In this document: piece by piece, positions 27,170-35,800 of the stretch | How the letters are laid out: each line of letters starts with the position of its first letter | Numbering within the stretch: the first letter of the stretch is position 1 | Source of the DNA: Acidobacteriaceae bacterium | GTDB lineage: Bacteria > Acidobacteriota > Terriglobia > Terriglobales > Acidobacteriaceae | Reading direction: 5' to 3' | DNA: 64,000 nucleotides | Assembly (NCBI GenBank): GCA_030041435.1 | Contig: JASHNW010000002.1 | Location: forward strand, 1 to 64,000 | The notes under the pieces: generated by a model | Database searches by the model: none | Told to the model about the DNA's origin: nothing | What the model saw: the letters and a program-made list of their open reading frames with translations, nothing else | Program-made: the position numbers and the translations under genes

Positions 27170-27916
27170 ATGGCCGAAGCCGCCCAGATCCCGTTGTTTT
27201 CCGCCGCCAAAGTGGCGCAGGAGGCTGCGGTCCGCCAGGCCGACAACAGCCTTTGTTACGCCACCTTCGGCGAAGTCCACCTGGAACAGGGCGAACTGGA
27301 GCACATCGTCCAGGCTGTCCCCGCGGTCATCGCGGCGGCGCTGCGCCATCGCGCGTATTACTTTGTACCGCTGGCCATCGGCGAGAATGACGACACGGTC
27401 GTCGCGCCCGACTATTCCGTCGACCTGAGCGACCGCGCCATCTGCCATCGCAACGTGCGCTTCGCCGGCTCGGAGTGCATCTTCATCTCCACGCGGCTCA
27501 TGCAGGACCGCTTCGCGCTGGCCTTCGAGTTCCTCATCAACGTCGGCCATCATTTTGTCGACGCCATCGGCGTCCCGCAGAGCTTCGCCGATCTCATCTG
27601 GTCCCAGGCCACGGCCGACGTCCGCGGCGAAACCAGCCAGGATGCGTGGGAGAACCGGCGGCGCGCGCTCGATCGCAGCCGCGGCAACAGCGTCGACGAG
27701 AAGGCGAAGTCCGCGTATTTCGAAGCGGCCTTTGCCGACGCGCTGGCCATCTACATGCTTTCGCTCACCATCGATTTCGACTACGCGGACCTGCGCGAGC
27801 GCGACTATCCGCTACTCGCTCCGCCTGCGCTGGCTGAGAGGCTGCGCCATGTTGCCGAGCTCTTTCCGCCCAACAGCGGCTACGAGTTTGAGATTCGGTA
27901 CCGCAGAAGGACGTAA
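27170..27916 (+). CDS. hypothetical cytoplasmic protein
   Basis: A 248-residue soluble protein without signal peptide or membrane helix. It is rich in Ala, Asp and Arg and has no motif I can match to a family; a stretch I-N-V-G-H-H-F-V-D-A-I-G and F-D-Y-A-D-L-R-E-R-D-Y stand out. A -10-like TAGAAT (27156-27161) lies eight bases before ATG 27170 with no Shine-Dalgarno, suggesting a leaderless message. It precedes recX by 41 bases on the same strand. Confidence 0.7.
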   Translation: MAEAAQIPLFSAAKVAQEAAVRQADNSLCYATFGEVHLEQGELEHIVQAVPAVIAAALRHRAYYFVPLAIGENDDTVVAPDYSVDLSDRAICHRNVRFAGSECIFISTRLMQDRFALAFEFLINVGHHFVDAIGVPQSFADLIWSQATADVRGETSQDAWENRRRALDRSRGNSVDEKAKSAYFEAAFADALAIYMLSLTIDFDYADLRERDYPLLAPPALAERLRHVAELFPPNSGYEFEIRYRRRT

Positions 27917-27957
27917 GCAGCTGCGCAAGGGCGTCTCCGCTGTACTACGCTGACCTC

Positions 27958-28515
27958 ATGCGCAGCCGATCCCGCAAGCCCCCTGTTCCGCTGGACGAAG
28001 ATGCCCTCTGCAACTATGCGGTGAAGCTGCTGGGCCAGCAGATGCGCACCGTAGCCGAAGTGAAGCGTCTGCTGCGCAGGCGTGTCGAGCCGGGTGAGAC
28101 GGGCGAAGCAAAGCTGGATGCGGTGATTGCGCGCCTCAAAGAGCGCCGCTATCTCGACGACGCCGGTTACGCGCAAGACTATGCGAAGCTGCGCCAGGAG
28201 AATGCGAGCATGGGCCGCCGCCGCGTGCAGCAGGACCTGATGCGCAAAGGCGTGCACACCGAGGTGATCGCGAAGACCCTCGACGCGGCTTACGAAGGCG
28301 TGGGCGAAGAGGAACTGGCGCGGCGTCACCTGGAGCGGAAGCGTATCCGCAAACCCACGAACGACAAGGAAGCCGCGCGCGTGGCGCGCCTGCTGATGCG
28401 CGCCGGATTTTCCACCGGCACGATCGTGCGCATCCTGAAAAAGTGGGACGTGGATGACAACGCGCTTGCCGCGATGGAGACAGCAGAAATCGACGAAGGC
28501 GATGCAGAAGGTTAG
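27958..28515 (+). CDS. recX: regulatory protein RecX
   Basis: A 185-residue RecX-family protein, which binds and inhibits RecA filaments. The three tandem three-helix repeats are visible: A-L-C-N-Y-A-V-K-L-L near the start, L-D-A-V-I-A-R-L-K-E-R-R-Y-L-D-D-A-G-Y in the middle, and V-A-R-L-L-M-R-A-G-F near the end. The middle motif L-K-x-R-x-Y-L-D-D is diagnostic. recA is not in this window. The gene is separate from its neighbours by about 40 bases on each side. Confidence 0.92.
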   Translation: MRSRSRKPPVPLDEDALCNYAVKLLGQQMRTVAEVKRLLRRRVEPGETGEAKLDAVIARLKERRYLDDAGYAQDYAKLRQENASMGRRRVQQDLMRKGVHTEVIAKTLDAAYEGVGEEELARRHLERKRIRKPTNDKEAARVARLLMRAGFSTGTIVRILKKWDVDDNALAAMETAEIDEGDAEG

Positions 28516-28557
28516 CGCCATCCTCAATCTCCGCCGATCCCAGGAGCTTTTATAACG

Positions 28558-29097
28558 ATGAAGCGTTTCATCCTCACCGGCGCGCCGGGAGCCGGGAAGA
28601 CCGTGCTGCTCCGCGTGCTTGAGCAGCAGGGACATGGTGTCGTCGAAGAGGCGGCGACCGACGTCATCGCGGTCGAGCAGGCATGCGGCATCGCCGAGCC
28701 GTGGAAGCACCCCGGCTTCCTCGACTCCATCGTGACTTTGCAGAACCAGCGCCTCGCGCGAGCTGCGCAGGCTGCCGATGAGGTGCAGTTTCACGACCGC
28801 TCCGTGCTCTGCACCCTGGCCCTGGCGAGATATCTCGACATACCGCCGCCCGCATCTCTGCACAGCGTCATCGACCGCATCTTGCGCGAGCGGACCTTCG
28901 AGTTGACCGTTTTCTTCATTCGCGGGCTCGGCTTCGTCGCGCCGACCGCCGCGCGGCGCATCACTTTCGAAGAATCGCTGCGCTTCGAGCGCATCCACGA
29001 GCAGGTTTACCGGGAGCATGGTTTTCACCTCGCCCACATCGAGCCTGCGCCGGTTCCGGATCGCGTGGCTCGAATCCTCCGGATCATCGAAAAGTAA
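28558..29097 (+). CDS. AAA_28-type P-loop ATPase
   Basis: A 179-residue single-domain P-loop protein. Walker A is G-A-P-G-A-G-K-T at residues 8-15; E-E-A-A-T-D-V-I follows near residue 30; F-H-D-R-S near residue 79 is the Walker B-like strand. This matches the AAA_28/NadR-kinase-like group of small predicted ATPases or kinases. An AGGAG element lies eleven bases before ATG 28558. Substrate is unknown. Confidence 0.85.
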   Translation: MKRFILTGAPGAGKTVLLRVLEQQGHGVVEEAATDVIAVEQACGIAEPWKHPGFLDSIVTLQNQRLARAAQAADEVQFHDRSVLCTLALARYLDIPPPASLHSVIDRILRERTFELTVFFIRGLGFVAPTAARRITFEESLRFERIHEQVYREHGFHLAHIEPAPVPDRVARILRIIEK

Positions 29098-29130
29098 CCT
29101 CGGCGCCCTGCTACCATCTCCCCAATCGCC

Positions 29131-30393
29131 ATGGCTGTTTTTGGTCTGCTCAGCACGCTCGTTTGCCTGGCTGCGGCTTTCAGCCTCCTCAGCCGTCGCC
29201 TGCTGCGTCTGCCCGCGACCGTGGGCGTGATGCTCCTGTCGCTCGCTACCTCCACGCTCATAGCCGTCGCCGGACGGTGGGTACCTGGTCTGCATACACA
29301 GGTGGCCGCGCTCTTTACCCACATCGATTTCTCCTCGGTTGTCCTGCACGGCATGCTCGCCTTTCTGCTCTTCGCGGGCGCGCTCAAGCTGAACCTGGAA
29401 GACCTCTCCAGACAGAAAGCGCCGGTCGCCGCGCTGTCCGTATTCGGCACGCTGCTTTCCACCGTCTTCGTCGCCGCGCTGCTCCTGGTCATTCTCGAAG
29501 TCACCGGCCTCCGGATGGGATTCGTCCCCTGCCTCCTGTTCGGCGCGCTCATTTCGCCCACCGATCCGATTGCCGTGCTGGAAATGCTGCACCGCGTCGG
29601 AGCGCCGCCCAGCCTCGAAGCGCAACTCACCGGCGAGTCGCTCTTCAACGACGGCGTTGGCGCCGTGGTTTTTCTTACTCTGCTGGAGTCATTCAGCACC
29701 GGAACGCGCCCGACCCTTGCCAGCTTCACCTGGCTGCTGCTCATCAAGGCCGGAGGAGGCACGGCGCTCGGCCTTGTTCTCGGCTTCCTTGCCTGCCGTC
29801 TGCTGCGTATGGCGGACAGCTACCGTGTCGAGGCCCTGCTCACGCTCGCGCTGGCCATGGGCGGATACGCGCTGGCCGACGTCCTCGGACTTTCCGCGCC
29901 TCTGGAAGCGGTGGCTGCCGGCATTGTCGTTGGCGCGCGGGTACGCTCTCTGGCCACGTCGCCGGACGCACGCGAACATGTGGAGAGCTTCTGGGAACTG
30001 ATCGACGACATCCTGAACGTGATTCTGTTCCTGCTGCTCGGCCTCGAGCTCCTGGCCATGCCGTGGAACCCGCACTACATCTATGCCGGCCTGCTGGCCA
30101 TCCCCGTTGTGCTGGCGGCGCGCTGGCTCAGCGTCGTTGTCTCGCTGCTGCTGGTGCGGAAGCTGCACAAGCCGGTGCGCGGCGCCATCACCATGCTCAC
30201 CTGGGGCGGACTGCGGGGCGCACTCGCTGTGGCGCTGGCCTTGTCGCTGACGCCGGGACGCGCCCACGACCGGGTCATCGCCATTACCTATATCGTGGTC
30301 ATCTTCTCGATTGTGGTGCAGGGGCTTACCACCGATAAACTCCTTCACAAACTGGGTTTCAGCGCGCGCGCCCGCGCCGTGGCGCAGCCATGA
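29131..30393 (+). CDS. cation:proton antiporter, CPA1 (NhaP-like)
   Basis: A 420-residue protein with about twelve membrane helices. CPA1 signatures: F-A-G-A-L-K-L-N-L near residue 85, P-T-D-P-I-A-V-L near residue 145, and G-E-S-L-F-N-D-G-V-G (the ion-binding N-D pair). There is no cytoplasmic C-terminal regulatory domain. It likely exchanges Na+ or K+ for H+ across the cytoplasmic membrane. It follows the ATPase gene by 33 bases and may share its transcript. Confidence 0.93.
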   Translation: MAVFGLLSTLVCLAAAFSLLSRRLLRLPATVGVMLLSLATSTLIAVAGRWVPGLHTQVAALFTHIDFSSVVLHGMLAFLLFAGALKLNLEDLSRQKAPVAALSVFGTLLSTVFVAALLLVILEVTGLRMGFVPCLLFGALISPTDPIAVLEMLHRVGAPPSLEAQLTGESLFNDGVGAVVFLTLLESFSTGTRPTLASFTWLLLIKAGGGTALGLVLGFLACRLLRMADSYRVEALLTLALAMGGYALADVLGLSAPLEAVAAGIVVGARVRSLATSPDAREHVESFWELIDDILNVILFLLLGLELLAMPWNPHYIYAGLLAIPVVLAARWLSVVVSLLLVRKLHKPVRGAITMLTWGGLRGALAVALALSLTPGRAHDRVIAITYIVVIFSIVVQGLTTDKLLHKLGFSARARAVAQP

Positions 30394-30444
30394 AATCGCG
30401 ACACTGCGAGCGGCGCAACTGCTGTGCTATTCTTCAGCGTTCCT

Positions 30445-30864
30445 ATGGCTGAGCGCACAACTCCCATTCGCGTGCTGGTGGCCAAGCCCGGCCTTGACGG
30501 ACACGACCGCGGCGCCAAGGTCATCGCGCGCGCGTTGCGCGACGCCGGCATGGAGGTCATCTACACCGGTCTGCGCCAGACGCCCGAGATGATCGTGAAC
30601 GCTGCCATCCAGGAAGACGTGGACTGCATCGGCCTCAGCATTCTTTCCGGGGCGCACAACGCCATCGTGCCGCGCGTCACCGCCCTGCTGCGCGAACGCA
30701 GCGCGACGGACATTTTGGTCGTGCTGGGAGGCACCATCCCGGAGCAGGACATTCCGGCCCTCAAAGAGAACGGAGTCGCAGGCATCTTCGGACCGGGCAC
30801 CTCGCTGGAAGCCGTCGTCCGCTTTATCCGCGATAACGTGCAGCCGCGCGGCGTGAGCGTTTAG
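30445..30864 (+). CDS. cobalamin-binding small subunit of methylmalonyl-CoA mutase type
   Basis: A 139-residue B12-binding domain with the lower-ligand motif L-D-G-H-D-R-G (residues about 17-23) and the further loops S-I-L-S-G-A-H and G-G-T-I-P-E-Q-D. It is the length and sequence of the stand-alone C-terminal (MutC/McmA2-type) subunit of methylmalonyl-CoA or related acyl-CoA mutases. The large catalytic subunit is not in this window. A TATTCT hexamer lies eleven bases before ATG 30445 and no clear Shine-Dalgarno is seen. Confidence 0.9.
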   Translation: MAERTTPIRVLVAKPGLDGHDRGAKVIARALRDAGMEVIYTGLRQTPEMIVNAAIQEDVDCIGLSILSGAHNAIVPRVTALLRERSATDILVVLGGTIPEQDIPALKENGVAGIFGPGTSLEAVVRFIRDNVQPRGVSV

Positions 30865-30965
30865 ATCTCGTCTGCCGGAAACGCCCGCTTCCCGACTCTC
30901 TACCCACCGCCTGCGAATGCGAGTATCGTAGCGAAATCCGCATTCCGCAATCCACGAGTAGCCGC

Positions 30966-32057
30966 ATGGAAGAGCAGGAATCAAAGGCAGAGACCCGATC
31001 CGGCAAAACGTGGGCCTTCATCAACACGTGGGTGGGGCGAACGACCGCCATCATCGGACTCATCGCGAGCCTCGCCGGCGGCGTCACGTGGTGGGCGGCC
31101 CATTACCGCCGGCATGCCGAGCTGCAGTCGCAGCTGGACCTCGGGCGCACCCAGGTGGCTCACGGCGATTATCCAGGGGCATTCCAAACCTACGGCGCGA
31201 TCCTGAAGGCCGACCCGCTGGATCGGTCCGCGCTCGACGGGCAGTTGAACGCGGCCATGCTGTGGGATGAGAATTTCAGCGTTTCAGTACCCGAGGGTCA
31301 GAGCGCCGAGGATCTCGCGGCGCCGTCGCTCGATCAGATTCTGACCACGCTCGAAGCCGGCCTGGTGAGAACCAGAGGTGAGCGCGCCGCGGACGTGCAG
31401 GCCCATCTCGGCTGGGCCCACTGGCTCAATCAGCACATCGCCGCCAGGGAGTCCGGCTCGGCGGCCGAGCAGAATTTTCGCGCCGCGCTCGCGTCCGATC
31501 CGAAAAACGTGTACGCGAACGCCATGCTCGGCAACTGGATGCTCCAGAACGGAGGAGATATTGCGGAGGCCAGTTCGCATCTCGATACCGCCGTTTCCAC
31601 GGGGAAGGCGCGACCCTTCGTGCGCGAACTGCAAATCGGCGGATATCTCTCCGACGATGTTCGGGGGGCGCGAGCCGGGCTGATCAAAGCTGCGAACGAT
31701 ATGCGCAGGAACGGCGAGCCGCTCGATTCCGACTCGCGCCGGCGCATCCTGGACTTCTGCTGCGGTGTCGTCATCCCCAGCCACGCCGAGCTGGTCGAGT
31801 CGCTCTCTGCCGTGCCGCCGGCTGACTCCTGGCAAACATACATCTGGCTCGACGAAGCCCGCGCCGGAGACGCGGACACAGAAACGCCGGCTCTGGAGCG
31901 CAGCTTCATCCAGGCAAACCTGCTGGAGATTTCCGGGCAGGCGCAGCAATCGCTGGCGCAGTATCGCTCGCTGCAGGGGCAGCTCGCGCAGCGGCCAGGC
32001 TCGCTGAAGGACGCGGTGGACGCATCGGTGGCGCGTCTCTCGCACCGGGCAGGATGA
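30966..32057 (+). CDS. membrane-anchored tetratricopeptide-like protein
   Basis: A 363-residue protein with one N-terminal membrane helix (about residues 26-46: I-I-G-L-I-A-S-L-A-G-G-V) and a long helical domain after it. Helix pairs such as A-H-G-D-Y-P-G-A-F-Q-T-Y-G-A-I-L-K-A-D-P and Y-A-N-A-M-L-G-N-W-M-L fit tetratricopeptide repeats, so it probably binds proteins. With a positive N-terminus of moderate strength, the domain could face the periplasm. No specific partner can be read. Confidence 0.75.
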   Translation: MEEQESKAETRSGKTWAFINTWVGRTTAIIGLIASLAGGVTWWAAHYRRHAELQSQLDLGRTQVAHGDYPGAFQTYGAILKADPLDRSALDGQLNAAMLWDENFSVSVPEGQSAEDLAAPSLDQILTTLEAGLVRTRGERAADVQAHLGWAHWLNQHIAARESGSAAEQNFRAALASDPKNVYANAMLGNWMLQNGGDIAEASSHLDTAVSTGKARPFVRELQIGGYLSDDVRGARAGLIKAANDMRRNGEPLDSDSRRRILDFCCGVVIPSHAELVESLSAVPPADSWQTYIWLDEARAGDADTETPALERSFIQANLLEISGQAQQSLAQYRSLQGQLAQRPGSLKDAVDASVARLSHRAG

Positions 32058-32119
32058 GATTCGCCGGTCGCGCCAGCCGATGTGCAGGCAACATCGCGCG
32101 ATCGGAACTTCCGCTGCGG

Positions 32120-32548
32120 TCAGCCCTGGTTTCTCCACCCCGCGGCCATGCGCTCTTTCAGAATGCAGTGGTCCATCACGACTTTCACCCCGGCGGCCTC
32201 GGCCTGCGCGGCGGCCTCCGCGTGAATGACCCCTTCCTGCAGCCACAGGTACGGAATCTTCAGCCGGATCGCGTCTTTCACCACTTCCGGCACATGTTCC
32301 GGCGCGCGAAAGACGTTGACCAGATCGATGTTGCCATCGAGAGCGGTGAAGGCCGCATCGAGATCCGGGTACGCCCTCTCGCCCAGCGAGCTTTCGATCC
32401 GCGGATTGACGGGGATGATCCGGTATCCCTGACTCTGCATAAAGCGCGAGACGCCGTAGCTGGCGCGGCCCTCGCGATTGGTGAGACCGACAACGGCGAT
32501 GGTGTGGACGCGATCGAGAATCTCACGAATGGTGGCAGGTTCGTTCAT
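32120..32548 (-). CDS. CoA-binding domain protein (YccU-like)
   Basis: A 142-residue Rossmann-fold protein with I-A-V-V-G-L-T-N-R-E near residue 17, I-I-P-V-N-P-R, and the late W-L-Q-E-G-V-I and V-V-M-D-H-C-I-L-K-E blocks. All are typical of the stand-alone CoA-binding family related to the N-terminal part of succinyl-CoA synthetase alpha. The role of these proteins is poorly known. It lies downstream of tpiA with a hairpin between them. Confidence 0.9.
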   Translation of the reverse strand: MNEPATIREILDRVHTIAVVGLTNREGRASYGVSRFMQSQGYRIIPVNPRIESSLGERAYPDLDAAFTALDGNIDLVNVFRAPEHVPEVVKDAIRLKIPYLWLQEGVIHAEAAAQAEAAGVKVVMDHCILKERMAAGWRNQG

Positions 32549-32608
32549 CGTGATCTTGTGATGCTCCGCACCCCGGTGTCGCCGCAGATTGCGGCATGTC
32601 CGCGAACC

Positions 32609-32635
32609 GGGCAGCGTCTTTCCTGCACGCTGCCC
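32609..32635. terminator. hairpin between tpiA and CoA-binding gene
   Basis: GGGCAGCGT (32609-32617) pairs perfectly with ACGCTGCCC (32627-32635) around a nine-base loop. It lies just after the tpiA stop on the minus strand. There is no T-run, so it may be a weak or factor-assisted terminator, or an mRNA-stabilising hairpin. Confidence 0.45.
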
Positions 32636-32642
32636 GCTATCT

Positions 32643-33395
32643 TCAGTAATTCACGATTTTTCCGAACGACTGCGGATCGAGGCTCGCTCCGCCTACCAGC
32701 GCGCCATCGATCTCTGACTCGCTCATCAGCGCCGTGGCATTGTCGGGCTTCACGCTGCCGCCGTAGAGGATGCGCAGCTTGTCCGCCACCTCAGCGCCCA
32801 GCAGCTTCGCCACTTCGCCGCGGATCACCTTGTGCGCGTCCGATGCAATCTGCGGCGTCGCCGTCTTGCCGGTCCCAATAGCCCACACCGGCTCATAGGC
32901 GATCACGATGGGCGCAGCATGTTCCGGCGGGATGCCGGCCAGCACGCCGCGCGTCTGGCGCAGCAGCACTTCTTCCGTCTTGCCGGCCTCGCGCTCGGCC
33001 AGCACTTCGCCAACGCAGACAATGGGCGTCAGCTCATGCCTGAGTGCCGTGTGCAGCTTGCGGTTGATCGTCTCGTCGGTCTCGCAAAAGTATTGCCGCC
33101 GCTCGGAGTGCCCCAGGATCACGTGCGTGGTGCCGATGGCTTTGAGCATCAAAGGCGAGATCTCGCCGGTAAACGCCCCCTCATCGGCCGAGTACATATT
33201 TTGCGCGCCGACGGCGACTCCCGATCCCGTCACCGCGGCGATGACCACCGACAGCGACGTGAACGACGGGCACAGCACGACCTCGTCCCGCTCGTGGCGG
33301 GCGACGAGGGGCAGAAAGTTCTTCACAAACTCCTGCGCCTGGGCGGGGGTCTTGTACATTTTCCAGTTAGCGGCGATCAGCGGCTTACGCGTCAT
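32643..33395 (-). CDS. tpiA: triosephosphate isomerase
   Basis: A 250-residue TIM-barrel enzyme of normal length, interconverting dihydroxyacetone phosphate and glyceraldehyde 3-phosphate. Catalytic residues are in place: Lys in A-A-N-W-K-M-Y-K, His in L-G-H-S-E-R-R, and Glu in A-Y-E-P-V-W-A-I-G-T-G-K. The phosphate-binding I-L-Y-G-G-S-V-K-P lies near the C-terminus. It diverges from the phosphatase gene at 33509. Confidence 0.97.
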   Translation of the reverse strand: MTRKPLIAANWKMYKTPAQAQEFVKNFLPLVARHERDEVVLCPSFTSLSVVIAAVTGSGVAVGAQNMYSADEGAFTGEISPLMLKAIGTTHVILGHSERRQYFCETDETINRKLHTALRHELTPIVCVGEVLAEREAGKTEEVLLRQTRGVLAGIPPEHAAPIVIAYEPVWAIGTGKTATPQIASDAHKVIRGEVAKLLGAEVADKLRILYGGSVKPDNATALMSESEIDGALVGGASLDPQSFGKIVNY

Positions 33396-33508
33396 GAGTT
33401 AAGAATCCTCACAGCGATTGTAGAGGACCGGAGCGCAGCTTATGGTGACGGAGAATACAACTCCAGCCGCCCTCGTGTATCGTGAGTGCTGGTTAATTTC
33501 CGTGGCGG

Positions 33509-34246
33509 ATGACGACCCCGAATGCATGGCTGCCTGAGGCAGCCGCCTGCTCCAGTACCGGCCGCGTGCGCAGCAGCAACGAAGACGCCTTCGGCTACCG
33601 CGCCGACCACGGTATTTTTGTGGTCTGCGACGGAATGGGCGGCGCGGCAGGCGGCGAGATCGCCAGCCGCATGACCGTCCAGGCGATTCTGGAGCGCATG
33701 ACCGCCGCTATGCCTCGCGGAGAGGCCCGCGCCACTCTTCTCGAATCCATCGCCGAAGCCAATCGCGCCGTGCTCGAGCGTGCCGACCGCGATCCGGGCC
33801 TCTACGGGATGGGCACGACGCTGGTGGCCCTGTACCTGAGCCCTGGCTGCGCCGTCATCGCCCACGCCGGCGACAGCCGCTGCTATCTCATTCGCGGCGG
33901 AAAACTCGAGCGCCGCACCCACGATCACTCCCTGGTGGACGAGCAGATGCGCATGGGCACCATGACGCGCGAGGAAGCCGAGCGCTCACCGTTTCGCAGC
34001 GTCATTACAAGGGCCGTGGGCACCCAGAAGATGGTCTGCGAAGACGTGCAGGAGATGGAGACGAAGTCCGGCGACGTCTTCCTGCTGTGCACGGACGGGC
34101 TGACGCGCGAGGTGAGCGAGGAGAACATCGCCCGCATCCTGCACGGCGAGCCGAAGCTTAACGCCGCCGCCCAACTGCTTGTCGAAGCGGCCAATGAGGC
34201 CGGCGGACGGGACAACGTCACCTCGGTGCTGGTGCGAGTGCCGTAA
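33509..34246 (+). CDS. PP2C-type serine/threonine phosphatase (Stp1/PrpC-like)
   Basis: A 245-residue Mg2+/Mn2+-dependent protein phosphatase. Motifs in order: R-V-R-S-S-N-E-D-A-F, V-V-C-D-G-M-G-G-A-A-G-G, M-G-T-T-L-V-A, H-A-G-D-S-R-C-Y, D-H-S-L-V-D-E-Q, L-C-T-D-G-L-T, and G-G-R-D-N-V-T at the end. This is a complete bacterial PP2C. Such enzymes usually reverse Hanks-type kinase phosphorylation; no kinase gene adjoins it. A heptad G-tract repeat follows the stop. Confidence 0.94.
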   Translation: MTTPNAWLPEAAACSSTGRVRSSNEDAFGYRADHGIFVVCDGMGGAAGGEIASRMTVQAILERMTAAMPRGEARATLLESIAEANRAVLERADRDPGLYGMGTTLVALYLSPGCAVIAHAGDSRCYLIRGGKLERRTHDHSLVDEQMRMGTMTREEAERSPFRSVITRAVGTQKMVCEDVQEMETKSGDVFLLCTDGLTREVSEENIARILHGEPKLNAAAQLLVEAANEAGGRDNVTSVLVRVP

Positions 34247-34251
34247 AGACA

Positions 34252-34295
34252 GGGTACAGGGCTCAGGGCTCAGGGTGAAGGGACAAGGGTACAGG
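34252..34295 (+). repeat. heptad repeat of GGG tracts, possible G-quadruplex
   Basis: GGG begins at 34252, 34259, 34266, 34273, 34280 and 34287, exactly every seven bases, with a GG at 34294. Units are GGGTACA, GGGCTCA, GGGCTCA, GGGTGAA, GGGACAA, GGGTACA. Six G3 tracts with 4-base spacers meet the common G-quadruplex pattern on the coding strand. It fills the gap between the phosphatase stop and the dehydrogenase start. Confidence 0.7.
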
Positions 34296-34329
34296 ATGTA
34301 AGAATGCGATGCAGGGAACAGGGGTGGGG

Positions 34330-35181
34330 ATGAGTGAAATCCAGACCGTCGGCGTTCTCGGCGCCGGCACCATGGGCAACGGCATCGCGCACGTCTTTGC
34401 GCGCAGCGGATTCGCCGTCCGCCTGTGCGAGGTCGAGCAGCGCTTTCTCGATCGCGGCCTCGAGACCATCCGCAAAAACCTGGGCCGCGAGGCGGAAAAA
34501 TCCAAAATCACTACCGACGAAGCCGAAGCCGCCCTGGCCCGCATCGCCGGAACGCTGGACCGGGCATCGCTCGCCGAATGCGATTTCATCGTCGAAGCGG
34601 CCACGGAGCGCTTCGAAATCAAGAGGGAGATTTTCCGCGACCTCGAGCGCATCGCCCGCCCCGAGGTGATCCTCGCCTCCAACACGTCCTCCATCTCCAT
34701 CACCAAACTCGCCGCGCAGACTCAGCGTCCCGACCGCGTCATCGGCATGCACTTTTTCAACCCTGTGCCTATGATGAAGCTGGTCGAAGTGATCCGCGGT
34801 CTGGCGACGGCGCAGTCCACCTTCGACATGGTGAAGGCGCTCGGGGAGAAGCTGGGCAAAACACCGGTCGAGGTCAACGATGCCCCAGGCTTCGTCTCCA
34901 ACCGCGTGCTGATGCCGCTGCTCAACGAGGCCATGTACGCCGTGATGGAGGGCGTGGCCACGGCGGAGGCGGTCGACGAAGTCTTCAAGCTGGGCATGGC
35001 GCACCCCATGGGTCCGCTGACGCTGGCCGACTTCATCGGCCTCGATGTCTGCCTCGACATCATGCGCGTGCTGCATGACGGACTGGGCGATCCAAAATAC
35101 CGCCCCTGCCCGCTGCTCATCCGCATGGTGGATGCAGGCTGGCTGGGAAAGAAGAGCGGTCGGGGTTTTTACAGCTACTAG
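34330..35181 (+). CDS. 3-hydroxybutyryl-CoA dehydrogenase family
   Basis: A 283-residue NAD(P)-dependent 3-hydroxyacyl-CoA dehydrogenase. The Rossmann motif G-V-L-G-A-G-T-M-G-N-G-I is at the N-terminus, followed by S-N-T-S-S-I-S-I-T, the catalytic His in G-M-H-F-F-N-P-V-P, and G-F-V-S-N-R in the C-terminal domain. Length matches single-function Hbd/PaaH enzymes of butanoate or fatty-acid metabolism. ATG 34330 has GGGGTGGGG directly upstream and is preferred over ATG 34309. Confidence 0.94.
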   Translation: MSEIQTVGVLGAGTMGNGIAHVFARSGFAVRLCEVEQRFLDRGLETIRKNLGREAEKSKITTDEAEAALARIAGTLDRASLAECDFIVEAATERFEIKREIFRDLERIARPEVILASNTSSISITKLAAQTQRPDRVIGMHFFNPVPMMKLVEVIRGLATAQSTFDMVKALGEKLGKTPVEVNDAPGFVSNRVLMPLLNEAMYAVMEGVATAEAVDEVFKLGMAHPMGPLTLADFIGLDVCLDIMRVLHDGLGDPKYRPCPLLIRMVDAGWLGKKSGRGFYSY

Positions 35182-35191
35182 AGCCGCCGGC

Positions 35192-35605
35192 TCACGCGTG
35201 GAATGCCGCCGCATCCTGCGTTGCCGTGGCCGTCTGCGCGCGCAGACGGTAGTGCGCGGGCCGCAGCAGATAACTCCCCACAGCGAGGGCCAGCAGGGTG
35301 ACCGGGGCTGCGGTCGCGTTCACGCTGTCGTGCACAGCCAAATGAGAGAGGAATGCGCCGATGGTGAGGAAGGTGATCCCGGCGTAGGCCCACTCGCGCA
35401 GCAGGGGATTGCGCGCGCGAAGGATGGCCGCAACCGCAAGAATCTTGCAGGCGCCGAGAATGCTGCAGAGGTAGATCGGATAGCCGAGCCTCCGCAGAAT
35501 CGCGGCTACGACCGGCGCCCGCATCAGGTCCAGAACGCCACCGCCAGCCAGCCAAAGCGCAGCCAAAGCCGTGAGCGTCCAATACCAAAAAGACCGCTGT
35601 CGCAT
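35192..35605 (-). CDS. DoxX-like membrane protein
   Basis: A 137-residue protein with four membrane helices in the DoxX/DoxX_2 pattern: W-Y-W-T-L-T-A-L-A-A-L-W-L near the start and L-C-S-I-L-G-A-C-K-I-L-A-V in the second helix, which is typical. The fourth helix contains V-T-L-L-A-L-A-V-G-S-Y. Function is uncertain in this group. It is convergent with the dehydrogenase gene, ten bases apart. Confidence 0.85.
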   Translation of the reverse strand: MRQRSFWYWTLTALAALWLAGGGVLDLMRAPVVAAILRRLGYPIYLCSILGACKILAVAAILRARNPLLREWAYAGITFLTIGAFLSHLAVHDSVNATAAPVTLLALAVGSYLLRPAHYRLRAQTATATQDAAAFHA

Positions 35606-35800
35606 CGCCGCCTCCGTTCTCCAGACCTCAGCTAACCGTTGAACCTGATGGTGAGAATTAGATCACCCGTACGATCGCGGCGATTGAAAATCTTCTGAGA
35701 GGCGAGGGTGGGATGGGTGCGAATCTGCGCGGTTACTCCCGCGCTTCCGCCCACCCCGCATGCTCTGCATTCCACACCCATCCGGCGTATCCTCGGCATT

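Noticed and set aside
27880-29625. 581-codon minus-strand frame across recX, the ATPase and the antiporter gene
   Set aside because: Covers three real genes in antisense and has no motif of its own.
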